Shown here piece after piece: positions 24,501 to 37,600 of a DNA stretch of 64,000 nucleotides. The notes beneath the pieces were generated by a model. It made no database searches. It was not told the DNA's origin and saw only the letters and a list, made by a program, of their open reading frames with translations. Made by a program: the position numbers and the translations under genes. This DNA is from Choristoneura fumiferana (lineage: Eukaryota > Arthropoda > Insecta > Lepidoptera > Tortricidae). The first letter of the stretch is position 1, and every line of letters starts with the position of its first letter. Where the stretch lies: assembly GCF_025370935.1 (NCBI RefSeq), contig NC_133491.1, forward strand, positions 14,210,397-14,274,396, in the 5' to 3' direction.

Positions 24501-27500
24501 ATCACGGGACTATTCACATCAATTGACCTAGTCCCAAAGTAAGCTTAGCAAAGCTTGTGTTATGGGTACTAAGCAACGGATAAATATAATTATATAGACA
24601 CATACATACTTAAATACATATTAAACACCCAAGACCCGAGAGCAAACATTCGTATTTTTCATACAAATATCTGCCCCGACACGGGAATCGAACCCGGGAC
24701 CTCAAGCTTCGTAGTATTACTCAAAGAATAATAATCGGATACGTCCAGCGTCCTTTACTATGCTCTCCCATTCCTCCAGTTACTGTAATTGGACTATTTA
24801 TCACTTACTAATTCAATTGACAATCAGGCTGCGTTTTCACCAAAGATGCGCGAGATGCAATGCAATAGAAACGCTTCATTTACCTATCCTCGCACAGCGC
24901 ATCTCTGGTGAAAGAAAAATAAATATTTTCAGGGTACAATGTTATTATTGTATGAGTATGAGTTTTGAGTTAATTGTAACAGTGAGTGGTGCATCTAAAT
25001 TTCCTGGTTTGATTGAGAGTTAGCAGTCAATATGTTCTCGCTTGACTTTGACATTTTTTCTTGAAGTTCACCAAGTTCTTGAAACCACAATTGTTGTCAT
25101 GCCTGGCTTCAAATTGTTTCAAGTTATATTCTAAACGCACCAGAACCACAATCTAAACCGTAGCCCATTATCACTTTCACTCACATGTCGAGCCTCGATA
25201 AAACATTGCAGGCTTATAGTCAATAATCGTTGGAATTGGACCGTGCCGAATCTTGACGACTGCATCGGGGAAAGGGTCGTTATGATGCACGTTATTTCGT
25301 ATTATGATTGTAACTATCAATTCGTTGCTGACCGTTTGTGCGTTTGTAGAATTCGCGGGAGTTTGGAGGTTTATAGACGTTTTCGGGTCATCAGAGGCCC
25401 TTCACCTTATTTAACTGTTCTGCTTGTTTACTCGCACATTTGGGAGTGGAGGATAAGATAGGAAAATAACAGCCGTAATTAATCTTAATTGATTGGAGAC
25501 ATTTATCTATTAAGATTGGTTTTTTGGAATCTTTTTGTATTTTTTATTTCAATTCCAAATTTTTACTTTTACGGTACGGAATACCGAGGACCTGGGTTCG
25601 ATTCCCAGTGTTGGTCTTATTTTTCTGGTTTTTCTTATTTTTCTGATTTATCTATTTTGAACCTACAGTAGACTGGTTACGCTTCTGCAATTGCTCTGGT
25701 ACCATATTGCGAATGTACAAGGGGCCCACTTGCCCGCTTACCTTCCTTGTCTTCTAAAAAAAGTCAACTTTCGTTCAACTTTCTCATTTAAGAATACTTA
25801 CTTCAGTTGGGTCTTTCTTACAGTCTTGTGTTTTTTCTATTGAGTTAACAATATTCTGCCAGATAGAGAAGACGAAATTAAATTAAACTGCATAATGTTT
25901 GTTTATATAGTTACTTCCCTGGCTTCAGCCAGACCTGCACATCGGATGCCTTTCCTTACTGTGACCAAGCAAATCATAGTAATTCCAGTAATTCCTAAAA
26001 TATGTTTTTTGTGTGTCTGAAATGGAAATTCCTAGCATGAGATGGTTTAGTGACCGAAAACCTAAACTTGTATTGCCGACTATAGTACGACAGCAACTCT
26101 AAACCACTAGAACTAAGGTTACCGACATAGCCCGAAGAATTGCGAAACTAAAGTGGCAGTGGGCGGGGCACATTGCTCGCAGGACGGATGGCCGATGGGG
26201 CCAGAAGGTTCTCGAATGGCGTCCGCGGACCGGGAGACGAGCTGTCGGTAGGCCTCCAACAAGATGGAGCGACGACTTGGTTAAGATCGCGGGATCGCGG
26301 TGGATGCGGAAAGCACAAGACCGGTCTGAGTGGAGAGCCTTGGGGGAGGCCTATGTCCAGCAGTGGACGTCTTTCGGCTGACATGATGATGATGATGATG
26401 ATGATGAACTCTAAACCTTCCTTCTTTTCCAGCGTCTGCAGAAGCCCTAGACCGAGCGAGACTAGCGCGCGAGAGGCGCGAGGCTGAACAAAGAAAGCGG
26501 TTGGACGAGCTGCGTGCGCACGCGGCGGCGGCGCAGGCGCAGCGGGAGAAGCGGGACGACGAGCGTAGAAAAAGGCAGGCCGAGCAGCGAGCGAGGGACG
26601 ATGACAGAAGAATACAGGTGAGGGTTCATGTTACATTAGTACCGGTTTTTATTGGAAAGTAGCCTCTTTAAGTTGTTGGTCAAGACGTTCACCTTGGACA
26701 AAATATGGCTCTGAGACGTGATTCTGGACTGTTGGCCTTTTGGAGAGTCTTTCTCACGCTATGAGTTATGGAAAAGTTTTGTTCGGAATTTCTCGGAAGA
26801 GAGTTGATAAGAGAAAATACAAAAATAGCAGAAAATCATAATGCCGATGCTTTTGGCAAAAACAAGTATCGATAAGTGTGAGAAGAAGAGTGAGTGAAAA
26901 TATATAAGCGTTTTAAGAGTCAAACAAAACTTCATGGCCTAATTTAACATTTCCAGGCAAGTTCAAAGTAACCATTTAGGTCACTAAAGGCACTTCAAAC
27001 TTCAGGCACTAAAGAAATTCTAGTATAAGTTGCGTCTGTTTGCAGAGCCAATTAACATCTCTCGGTTACGTATGCTCGCAAACAATTCCTTTATCAAACT
27101 CGCAAATACATGCAAGTCTATATATAGATACAGAGCTAGGGATTGTCGGCTGGCCGGTGTACTAGATCTTCGAACTGGCTATTTAGACTTGAGATCTAGG
27201 TTAATCTGCCTATATGGAGAATCTTGAGGAAGCTGAAATGAGGTGTGTAATGGTAAACTAGAATCCGGATATAATTTGGTTTGGGTCCGTCAGGTCTCTA
27301 CTTCAAAATATGCGATTAATGAATCTGTTTGCCTTTTGAATGGTGATTTTATATTGACGTTGGTTCCGTTCTGATTGGGTTGTATTTTCGATTTCGGTTT
27401 ATGTTTATTATTTATGTTTATTTGAGTCAAGTGAACCTAACCTAACGATGACTGGCTAAAATATATTTTATCGACAGTTACTAAATTCCAGCCCAGTCAC

Positions 27501-30500
27501 TCCTTAATTTCAATGAAACGATCACTCAAAGTTACAACATCATCGACGTAGACGTCACGTATCACGTACCGCGAAAAATTTGCAGTATATTTTAGTAACT
27601 AGACAATTTTATTTAAATCACTGGGAACTGCAGTTATTGCAAACATATCCTTTAGATCCACATATCCACGTTTTCTGTATTTTACGATGACACTCATATT
27701 TATTTAAATTATTATTAAAAAATCCCCGCTGTTTTCTTAGTTCAATATAATTGCACGTCTGTTTGCCTGACGTCACGACCTTGCTCTGCTGATGTCATTT
27801 CTCTGTTCTCACTTGTTTAGCCATTTAGATTTATCTAAACGCGTTCCATGGTGCGCGTGCGTGGATGCCTTGCATTCTTGAAAGGTATTGTCGTTGATTT
27901 GATATACTAAGTAGCATATCTACAACATGATAAATGTGCTTTAATAGTAATTTATCCTACCAATCCTGCTAATATTATAAATGCGACCGTTGTCTGTCTC
28001 TTGTGTGTCTATCTTTGTCGGTCTTTCACGTTGAAACGGTTTAATGGATTTGATAGGTAGATATAGTAGTTTGATAGATAAGGTATGATATGATATACAT
28101 GTAGACTTTTTTTCATCCCGATATTCCCGCTTGCTCGTTCGCCTCCCTCTAATAATAATAATAAAAACAGGACTTACGCATCCTAAATCTCATCCGCCGA
28201 GTCAGAAATTAAGCAATGATTTGTTGTACTTATATATTCTCATTGGAATTTAGTACAATTCTGAAATTTCTACTGAAAGTGCGATAAACGCTAGTATAAA
28301 ATTAAAGTTTGCACTTGCTGTGGAGTTATTTTAATTTTAATAATGGCTTGTTTTCAATGACTTATTCAATTACTTAATTATTTATAAAGTGTTTATACAA
28401 TGAAAATGGACTGTAAAGTTATAGAAGATAACGCACTTATATCGTAATATAAGTTTACAAATAAACATGTGTCCACTTGTAATAGGTATTTGATCTGGTC
28501 AGGCAGGTGACCGGGTCATGTTACGCAACCAGCTTATTGTCAATTACACTCGAGGCTGCCTCGTACTACGAGCATGCCGTATGCGCGGGAGTGTGCTATT
28601 AGACCACTCTTTATACCTATACTATTTGGGCAACAAAATAAAATCCTATTGTAGAGATTCAGGGCTACAATGCAGATGAACGTCATCGATTACACGCTAA
28701 GGCTGTGGTTTCCATCAGAGATGTGCGTGGATTTGTTGCATGGAATGCTTTATTTACCTATCCTCGCTTAGCGCGGCTCTAGTGGAAACTCAGCAGAGCG
28801 AGAATAGGTAAATTAAGGATGGAAATTCTGACGAGAATGACAAGAGAATTATCGTGTAACCTTCAAGGACTGACGGATTGATGGTCCGGGCTAAAGAAAA
28901 TTAGGTACATGTGTCCAATAATATGCGTCAATCCATTTTGAATGACAGAAAACCACTGTTATAAATTTGTGATAACGCTATCGTATATTGTGCTTAATTG
29001 GTTTAAAATTACTGCATTGGCATAATTAGGTTTTAGACGGGCTTGTTTTTGCACGAGATAACGAATATAAAGTATATTTGTTGTTTGAACTACTAAGAGT
29101 CTAGTCAGAATCAGTAATATTCAAAGGAGACCCATCCTCCCGCGTGAAGAAAATGACACAAATTTAGTCAGTTATTTATTTATTTTATTTTATTTTAGTT
29201 GACTAGGCAAAGGGTCTGAGCTGACCTAACGCCAGATCGGTAGTTGTGGAGGTCAAGAGGGAAAGTCTTTGCCCCAGCAGTGGGACTTTTTAGCTCTAGC
29301 CAGCTAGAGTATAACAGTCTAGTTAAAAAAACTTATTGTAGCAGTGTATCGTGTTCTGTTAAACTACGATACGCTTCTATGGACGGCAAATGTACCTTAA
29401 GTGTATTTAAAAAATGGTCGTCTTATTTATATTGCATTTTCGGCGGTAAAAAAGCGTCTTTATAGTTCAAGGTATAAATATTTAACTTAGGTATTTGTTC
29501 TCATTGACTTTTATTTTACTTGCCAATGTAATGTGTAATCTGGTCAAGTTTAAATATTATGTTTCCATCGGCTTGCTTCGACATTTTAATAATTTCTGAG
29601 TTTTATCCGTCAAACAAAATTATTGAAAAATTAATAAAGTATTTAGTTGAATACAGTCTCTGTAGGAGAATTTGTTATTTATATTGTTTATTTATGGTTA
29701 GTTTGTAATATTATATAGAGTTTATTATGCCATCGCCCAAAACCCCATAAAATGTAAACATAATAACACACCTAAGACGATTCAGAGAGCTTCCTGCTAA
29801 CGAAATTAAATACCAAACCCACTCATGCATTAATGGCTCATACGGAAATAATCTAAAGCCGTTGTAGTGCATCAAAAACGTTTAATTTTATCCCACACGC
29901 GTCAAGGAGTCGCGACAAAAATACACTTCCTTCAGGATCAAGCAGCACACCAACTTTGCGGTTCCCAAACTCCCCAATCTTAACAGTTTCATAACACGTG
30001 CTATTTCGTCGACTCCTGAATAAAATTGTCGTCATCGTTTTGACCAAGTTTAGTTTGCGGTCATCAAAATCAAATTCTCTTTTAAAAGCTTAGGGGTAAG
30101 TAAAGAGTTAACTGTAGATTTGATGTTTGTGTTTTGCCGGGTGTATTCTAGAATGGGCGTTTTTCAATCAACGGTCGCAATCGAGCGGGTGATAGTTAGT
30201 GAATCATTTTGAGGGTGTATGGTTCTGTTTGTATCAGTGACTGTTTTTGTGTCTCATGGAATTGAAATTGGTATGTTTGTAGCAAAAAAAAAGTATCTAA
30301 GTATGTAATGCCCAGTTCACACTATTCCAGTAAAATCTTGCCACAGTAGCGATGCATTGCGGGGTCACAATACACAAGATTGATTGAGCACCGCTACTGG
30401 AACGGTTTTACTGAAATAATGTGAACCAGGCATAAAGTCATTCTGCGATGGTCCTTGTAAAAATATGCAAGCCTTGGCCTTTTTGACATCACACTTATAG

Positions 30501-33500
30501 GATCTATCATTGGAAATGTATAAAAAGGTATCTTTGTAAAATATCTCTTTTATAGCATTTGCGGTTTCGTCCTCGTGGAATTACAAAAAGTACTTATCAT
30601 AATTCCCTATCCCGTTAAAGTTTCTAAGAATCCCTTCCTTCCTAGTGCTCTTATGTGATACTCATTGTCTGTCAAATTTCAAGTCTCTCGGTCCAGTTGT
30701 ATCGGTGCTATTTTATTGGTTAGATTAGATCAGATCCGTATAGACAAGGAAGAAGTAGTCTGTGTTAACCAAAAATATTTTTATGCCGTAGATATTACTG
30801 TGTTTCTATTTCTGCTATTTTATTGTTACCTACGTACGTGTTAGTACTTTGTACGGAATATATTTCGATTTACCGAACATCGTAAAATCTTCGGGTATTG
30901 TGTAGGCAATTGACCTTAATGCTTAACCAGTATAATAAGAAGTATTTTTACTGCTTTTTATTTTTAACCTTTTGACATATCAGTGAAACAAAACGTGATA
31001 GGAAAAAATGGGGTTTTCTAGGTACTGTCGCGCGGAAAGTAATTAAATAACGAATGATGCTTACACTAATTTTATCTGGTTATCATTCGCAAAATATGAC
31101 TACCTATCTCATTCAAACTGAAAAAGATTAACGTCTGGTTGAATGAAACGCAGTCTAAACCTTTCTTTTTTCTTTCTTAAATGTTCCTTTTTTGCATAGT
31201 CAATTATTATTCCATGATATAATTTGTCTGTCAAGTGAAACCCTGTAACGGGTAGAACAGTTGCAACCTACATCTAGTTCATAGTAAGTCTGAAAACAGA
31301 CCAAATAAAATATGTAGACGGCGTGGCCAGGCCGTTAGTGAAAGCAGTCTGCGCTTGACATTGACATTATTATAGATTTGGGTTGGCCTGAACTAGAAAA
31401 TCGCTGAAGCATCGCCTATTTCAGGAACTATTCGCTTTTGATCCAAGGAAAATATGTGGTTTTAGTTTGATGCAGATATTTGGCGGTCTTTTATTTTATG
31501 CCCATACTTGTTGACCAATATCTTCGTAAATTTAGGAACGCGGGTATAGTTTTTACAGCGAGCAATTAGCGAGTAGGCATTTTCAAACCGACTGTCGCGA
31601 CTAAATGTTGATAAGGGCAGAGTTGAAACACGTTTTCCTAGTAGCACATTTGCTTTAGTTAAGTACTGCCAGGTTGTAGCGTTCGGGGATACCGATGCTT
31701 AGCGGGGTAGTCCACAGTTTACGTGGTCCACAAATGTGAATAAAATCAAAGGGCTTTTGATTTTAACATGTATATGTTCCCCCGTAACGCCGCATCTGCT
31801 TGTCAGATGAATTAATTCAGAGCTTGATATCATTAAATAAGTCTTTAAAATTAGCGACGAGGTTAGCAATATTTTGTTTTAAGTGAATATTTCTCCGAAG
31901 GTCTGCAAAGTCACCAGCTACCTACTACATTTCAGAAGCCAATTTTTTCCACATTCCGGTTTTTGTTTTCTTGTCTAGTTTTTTTATACGTATGATAACC
32001 GTAAATCCTGATAAACTGACAGTTTATTCCCCTTTTGTTTGTTTATGTCGTGCTATGTGGCCGCGACTATCTGCGGCTGCCAAGTATCGATTCGGGCCAG
32101 CTGACGTAACAACTCATCTTATAGCTCTCTCGACACTTGTTTCTTTTGCTACATAATAAACGACTTGAGGTTATGTATTCTAATACATTGTTTCGTATAT
32201 TACTGTGTTGTTAGTGATACTTTGTTCATGGTTCGTTATGCTACTTTAATCTTAGGTAAGTATAGCTATTCGTCGGAGGTCTTCGGCTACTTGAGTTGTG
32301 TTTATTTTACCGACTTCGTTAAAGAGAGTCGTTATATTTGCGACTTTAAGTTAATTTTGCATATTCATAGATAACTTTATTTATTTATTTATTGATAGGT
32401 TAAATTCCCGATGTTTAATTTTATTTACAATTGCACTCGTTTATTTGGTATTCGGGTGAGCCAATTATAATCAGTTATGTCAATCGGCCCCAAAAACCGT
32501 CACTTCAGGTAACAATCCACATTCAAATCTGCTCAACAGTTTTGCTTCTACGATGTCGTAACAAAGGTATAAAAACATAAGTTTCTTTTTGTCTCGCAGT
32601 TGAAGCATCTTTATACCCAAGTAGTCAGTAAATGCTGATGTGTTAAATAAAAACACGTATAGTGACGTCCTTTCGGCCATTGTTCGAGATGAGATTTGCC
32701 GAACCTTGGTCCGTAACAATAAGAATACTGAGGCGGAAATATAGCGAATTTTCATCTTTTGTGTGTTTGTCGTGAATGAGTTTCAATCGAATGAATCTAC
32801 GCTCGCTCTTAGTTTTTCAACTTACCTTGCGTTTTTGACTTGGGACTGTAGAGATGGTGTGCTAGTCTCTTATCTTGTTTAACAAACAATACACATAGAC
32901 AAAAACTATTCTACCATTCCATATTAGACCAGTTTCTATTTAATATTATATTATGTGTGTTATATATAGCACATGAAATGTTATACTGTCACGTGAAATA
33001 TCTTTAGTATTTTTTTAATTGCTTAAATTCTTCTATTATGTTGCGCGCTGCGCAGTTTAGCAGTGTCTTGATTTCTTCAAATTCTGGGACTTCTTTACCT
33101 ATCTGTTTCCATGAGATTGAGATTTCACTCTCCCTTTCTCTAGTTTATACGTATTACATGATAAAATTAGTAATTTAGTTTATTTAACAAACAACTCCGG
33201 ATTTCCTTGCCGACGCGAAACAATTACTGGCAATGAGTCCTCCAGTTTCTTTGAATTATCAACACTCATTATCATTTCCTTAACAGATAGCGTTAATCGT
33301 AGGTATATTAATCATTTTCATTTACTTTAATAACATGAGAAAAGATAGTCGTGAGTTTTCCTTTTGTTTTGTCAATATTTGAGTGTAAAGTGGAACTATG
33401 CCAAAGCAAGTGCACTTCTGTCCTTGCATGGTAAATATGGTTTTTCATCTCAAATGTGTATTTTGTCGCGTTATCGTGTCGTCTCATTTGACAGTGATAC

Positions 33501-34633
33501 TTAAAGCTTCGTCGTCAGCTTCTAAAATGCAATGTTCTGAACAGAGTTACTTTGGTCTTTTTATCGCTATTGTTTTTTTGTACTTGTGCCAAATTTTTTA
33601 AATGAAAAAATGCGCGTTGTAAATCTCTCAGATAGTGGTTTTTATAGCAAGGCTTATGTCGGTGATGCAGTGATAACAGTGTTATTGCAAGTGATATTAA
33701 ATATTATCAATTGGAGATTTTCCTAATTAGCTCACCTACATGGTAGTTTTGGGTATGGCTCTATGTGGCTTACTGCTTATGTTTTCATGAGGTCAGGTCA
33801 TTAACTCGAAACTCAGTTTTTTACGCATTTTTACTACTTTAGAACCGCGTGCGTGTGCTTGTTATTTTTTCACGCCAAAACATCTGGCTGGCCGTATTTG
33901 GATGAAATTTGGTATGTGGATTGCCGAATCTCGGGTATAACACAAGAAGCTACTTTTTAAGTCACGGAATTACGACCATCTATCTATAGACATGAAATTT
34001 TGCACGAGAAATCTTGAACAAATATAGAACACGGTATTATTTTTGAAACTGAGAATTTCAATTGAACCGCACCAATAAAGTGAACTAAATACAATAGAAC
34101 CAAAGAGTCGACTAAGGGAACAGGGTTGAAGTGTTTGTGGGCGAATGTCACTGCGAGTCCAATTTCTAAAAGTGGTACTGGAACACAAGCACGTGCAATA
34201 AAGTGAACTAAATACAATTGAACTTTATGCGAATGAAGCCAGGTATAGGACAGTTACCTAAAATGCATTGCATCTCCATAAAACATTCCCGTACTGTGGT
34301 AAATATCGATTCGCCGCACACTTGACTTGCTGCATTGCTGGTGTCAGCTCAGCAATCAGCATTCGAGGAATGACATTCGAAGCATCCAATAACTATGCAG
34401 TTATAAGGAGTGGGCTTGGTAGACAATTTGTAAATGCAACGATACAACTAATTGTATCTGTTATTGATATAGCTAGCGTAGTATACATTTTTTATGTGTA
34501 ATTTTCGTGTAACAACGAAACTTTCTAGTCCGTTTTTTTTGTATGGTTGACTATCATTTATCACTCCTTTCTGTCACACTCCGATTGATTTGAATGAAAC
34601 CTGAGGCCGTATTGTCTAACGCCGCATTCACAT

Positions 34634-34696
<63 letters not shown>

Positions 34697-37600
34697 GCCT
34701 ATGTCACTCTCTGGCTCATAAACTATCTCTACTCCAAAAATCACGTCGATCCGAGACGGACAAACATACAAACGCACACACTTTCGAATTTATAACATTA
34801 AGTATGGATAATTATTAACTTTGTCTAATTTTTATTTGAGTGAAAGTCGTTTTGTATAATCCTTATTTCTAATAATTTTGGTTCGAATAATGTTTGATTG
34901 ACATAATTATTTTTCGTCTAACAAAATTTCAGTATGCGGAATCGAGCTTAATTGGGCCAACCAACTATTTTACCGACACTTTGGGCGTCTCCTGCGTTAC
35001 CAAAATTGTACGTACGATACGAACTTCAAGTTTCGAGTTTCGTAGTAGCCCTGCTGGTAGATGCACTGCAGAGCTCCAATGACTATGCAACACTCAAGAC
35101 AACGAGAAGGACCTTTTTAAATTTGTAATACCGTTCACGTTCCGTCGCGTTCACGAGATTGACGGATGACCTGGTTGAAGTCGCGGGTTCGCGGTGGATA
35201 CAGGCCGCTTCCAACCGTGGCATCTGGAGGTCTCTGGGGGAGGCCTATGTCCTACAGTGGACGTCCTATGGCTGATATGATGATGATTACCGTTCACATT
35301 CTGTTACAGGTGGAAGAGCGCAAGCGTGCGATATGGGAGGCATCTATATCACGCCGCGAATCCCTGCTGCAACGCGAGCGCGAACGCACCGAGCGGCTGG
35401 AGCGAGCGCGCGCGTCGCGCTCGTCGCCGCGCTCGGCGTTCGCGTTCGGCTCGTCCACGCCGCGGTTGCTCGAACCTGTCGACTCGGCGGGCTTCTTCTG
35501 GGCCGCGCGCAGGTCAGTTCGGCGAACTGTTGCTGTAACATGTTACATGATTAAATTACTACATTATACGGCTCAACTCAAGATTATAAGCTAGAACGGT
35601 CCAACTAGATTCGATCTATTAAAAAAAAAAACGAAACAAAGATCGAAACTATTCGAATCGTTCCTGGCTTATAATCGTGAATTGAACCGACTAATTTAGT
35701 AATTTGATCAATATCGTCACTACTTAAAAAAAAACTCTTAACTCAAAACAGATAATGTTTCCAAGTGAACTTTATGCACATTATTTTTTCAAAGTAGTGA
35801 CGATATGTCTCACTGTTAGGTGTGTTAGTTGTACTGTTCCATTGTGTTTTTCTTGTTTTATACATTAATTTGAGCGTAAATTTTTTACCAGTGATTAGAC
35901 TCTGTGATGCAATTTTTTGAAACTGTATAGGTAACAATCCCCTTATGAGAATGTATATCGAGTTTTTAATTTTATCTTGTTTTGTAGAAATCAGGGAGTG
36001 CTGGCTGTGCTTCATCAGCTATTTCTTAGATCCTGAAATGGATGCTGTTTTGCAATAGTGTGTTAACCCTGATTGATTCTGCAATACAAATTTTACAGTT
36101 GACATTGCATTGCAAAATGACAGTTAGTTGACTCAGTATTGCAAAACAGCATCTTGTGTACCGATTTTTGAAAAAGATCGCTTGAGAATACCATTTGAAA
36201 GTGCTAAAAAATTTTTCTTTTTAAAAAATGTCTGCGTGTTGCTGCAAACCTACGGCTAAAATTAAATGTTCGTCTATTTGACACTATAGCTATGTACGCA
36301 CTATGCGGCTAACCGTGCGGTTTGAGCGCGCCGTCTCTTTCTCAAGCGTAACTTTGAAGATGGACGACACGCTATGGCTGCGTACAGACACGGTGGGAAT
36401 TACGCGGTTTTGAGCGCACCGTCTCTTTTCAGAGTATTGCTTGAGAAAGAGACTGTGTGCTGAAACCGCGCGATTCCCGCCGTGTCTGAACGCAGCCTAA
36501 AACCGCGCAGCTAACCACAGTGCGTACGTAGCCTTAGATACTTAACTGTCTATTTTTCTGCTCGTATTTTACATTCGAATGTTATTATCGAATGATATGA
36601 TGATTTAACATGTCGGTTCTCAAGCGGCTTATAGCCTCCTAAGACCCCCGGTGCATAATTTTATACAAAATAAAGTGCACCAGGGCCCAATTGAATAACA
36701 AATTACAAGCAAATAGTATTAGTGAATTTCAATACAAAGTCGCTACTAATTAGTTTGTGATTTGTTATGCAATTAGGCACAGGTCCAGCATAAAGTGAAT
36801 TTCAAAATAATAAACTGCCGACAGCAAACATATCTGTGCACATTGTCGTGCATTGGGTCAATTCTAGTGCTGGCAGTTGGTAGTTTGCTTGCAGCAGCGT
36901 GCCACCAGCACAAGCGCTGCCTACTCAATGCACGCCATAGATTTGTATTATATACTCAGCGGCAGAAAATTTGGGCCACTCTACATATAAAATTACCTAC
37001 TATTGCATACATTTGAGGGCCAGATTTTTTGCCCCTCAGTATATGTTCAGATGATCTACTTTAAAGTTTAATTTTCGAGGGCTTATTTTTGACAGTCCAT
37101 AGTGTTAGTATGTAAATTGTATCTGGGTATCATTCATTCAAACGTATAAGGTCACTACTTTGAAAAAATCTCGTATCTAAAATCAATATGTCAACAAAGT
37201 TGAAACTTGACGTAATGTTCATAAGGCCCACTCAGAAAAATTATCTACTTTGAGATACGAGATTTTTTCAAAGTAGTCACGATAAGTTGCCTAAGGGTCA
37301 AGCACTTCGATGGTCTTAGGAGGATAGTTAAAAGTTCCATGATTTTTGGACACTGTACAGTCAACAGTAGAAGTGAATGAGCGGTTGCGGTGCTCAAAAT
37401 AATCTACACTTACACTATAATCTAAGAGTGTTTTGGATCATTTTGAACACCACAACTGTTCATCTACTTCTGCTGCTGACTGTAGTAATACTAATATGAG
37501 TATGAAACAATTACAAAAAAGAGTACCTTATCCTTTTTGTCAATGGAAATTTTAACCGCTCTCCAACTTTGTAGTCATAATTATTATCATTCTAGCTTTG

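Larger units (their letters stand above)
12591..26432 (+). other. ens intron 1 (13.8 kb), repeat-rich
   Basis: No supported coding exon was found here. The intron holds a 5'-truncated RTE LINE with TSD (14152-14500), SINE fragments (13850-14030, 14711-14870, 16385-16465, 22025-22160), an inverted repeat-family copy (16080-16350), a reversed LINE tail (17268-17450), a local duplication (18809-19107), MITEs (19829-19940, 21005-21200, 24828-24912), a Helitron-like copy (20300-20615), an R1 repeat (23120-23405), a full SINE-B (24484-24720) and the LINE insertion directly upstream of exon 2. Short ORFs such as those near 12616 and 22506 lack splice sites and homology. Confidence 0.75.
26618..35309 (+). 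other. ens intron 2 (8.7 kb)
   Basis: No exon is recognised. Contents include a Helitron-like short repeat (27960-28140), a palindromic MITE of the TTTCCACCAGAG family (28695-28825), a 127-bp palindromic MITE (30308-30434), a 25-bp direct repeat pair (34074-34100 and 34197-34221), a (TC)n microsatellite (34637-34695) and a LINE tail with TSD just upstream of exon 3 (35143-35287). The remainder is AT-rich unique-looking sequence without open frames above 91 codons. Confidence 0.7.

Noticed and set aside
24660..24720. tRNA-like B-box sequence CGGGAATCGAACCCGGGACC
   Set aside because: It is the promoter part of a SINE-B copy. No cloverleaf with intact acceptor stem is present. The same holds for 6895-6970, 16385-16465, 25580-25625 and 62280-62340.
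35326..35554. Overlapping alternative-frame and reverse-strand ORFs at exon 3
   Set aside because: They are GC-rich shadows of the ens exon 3 frame, which alone carries the family motifs and matches splice phase.
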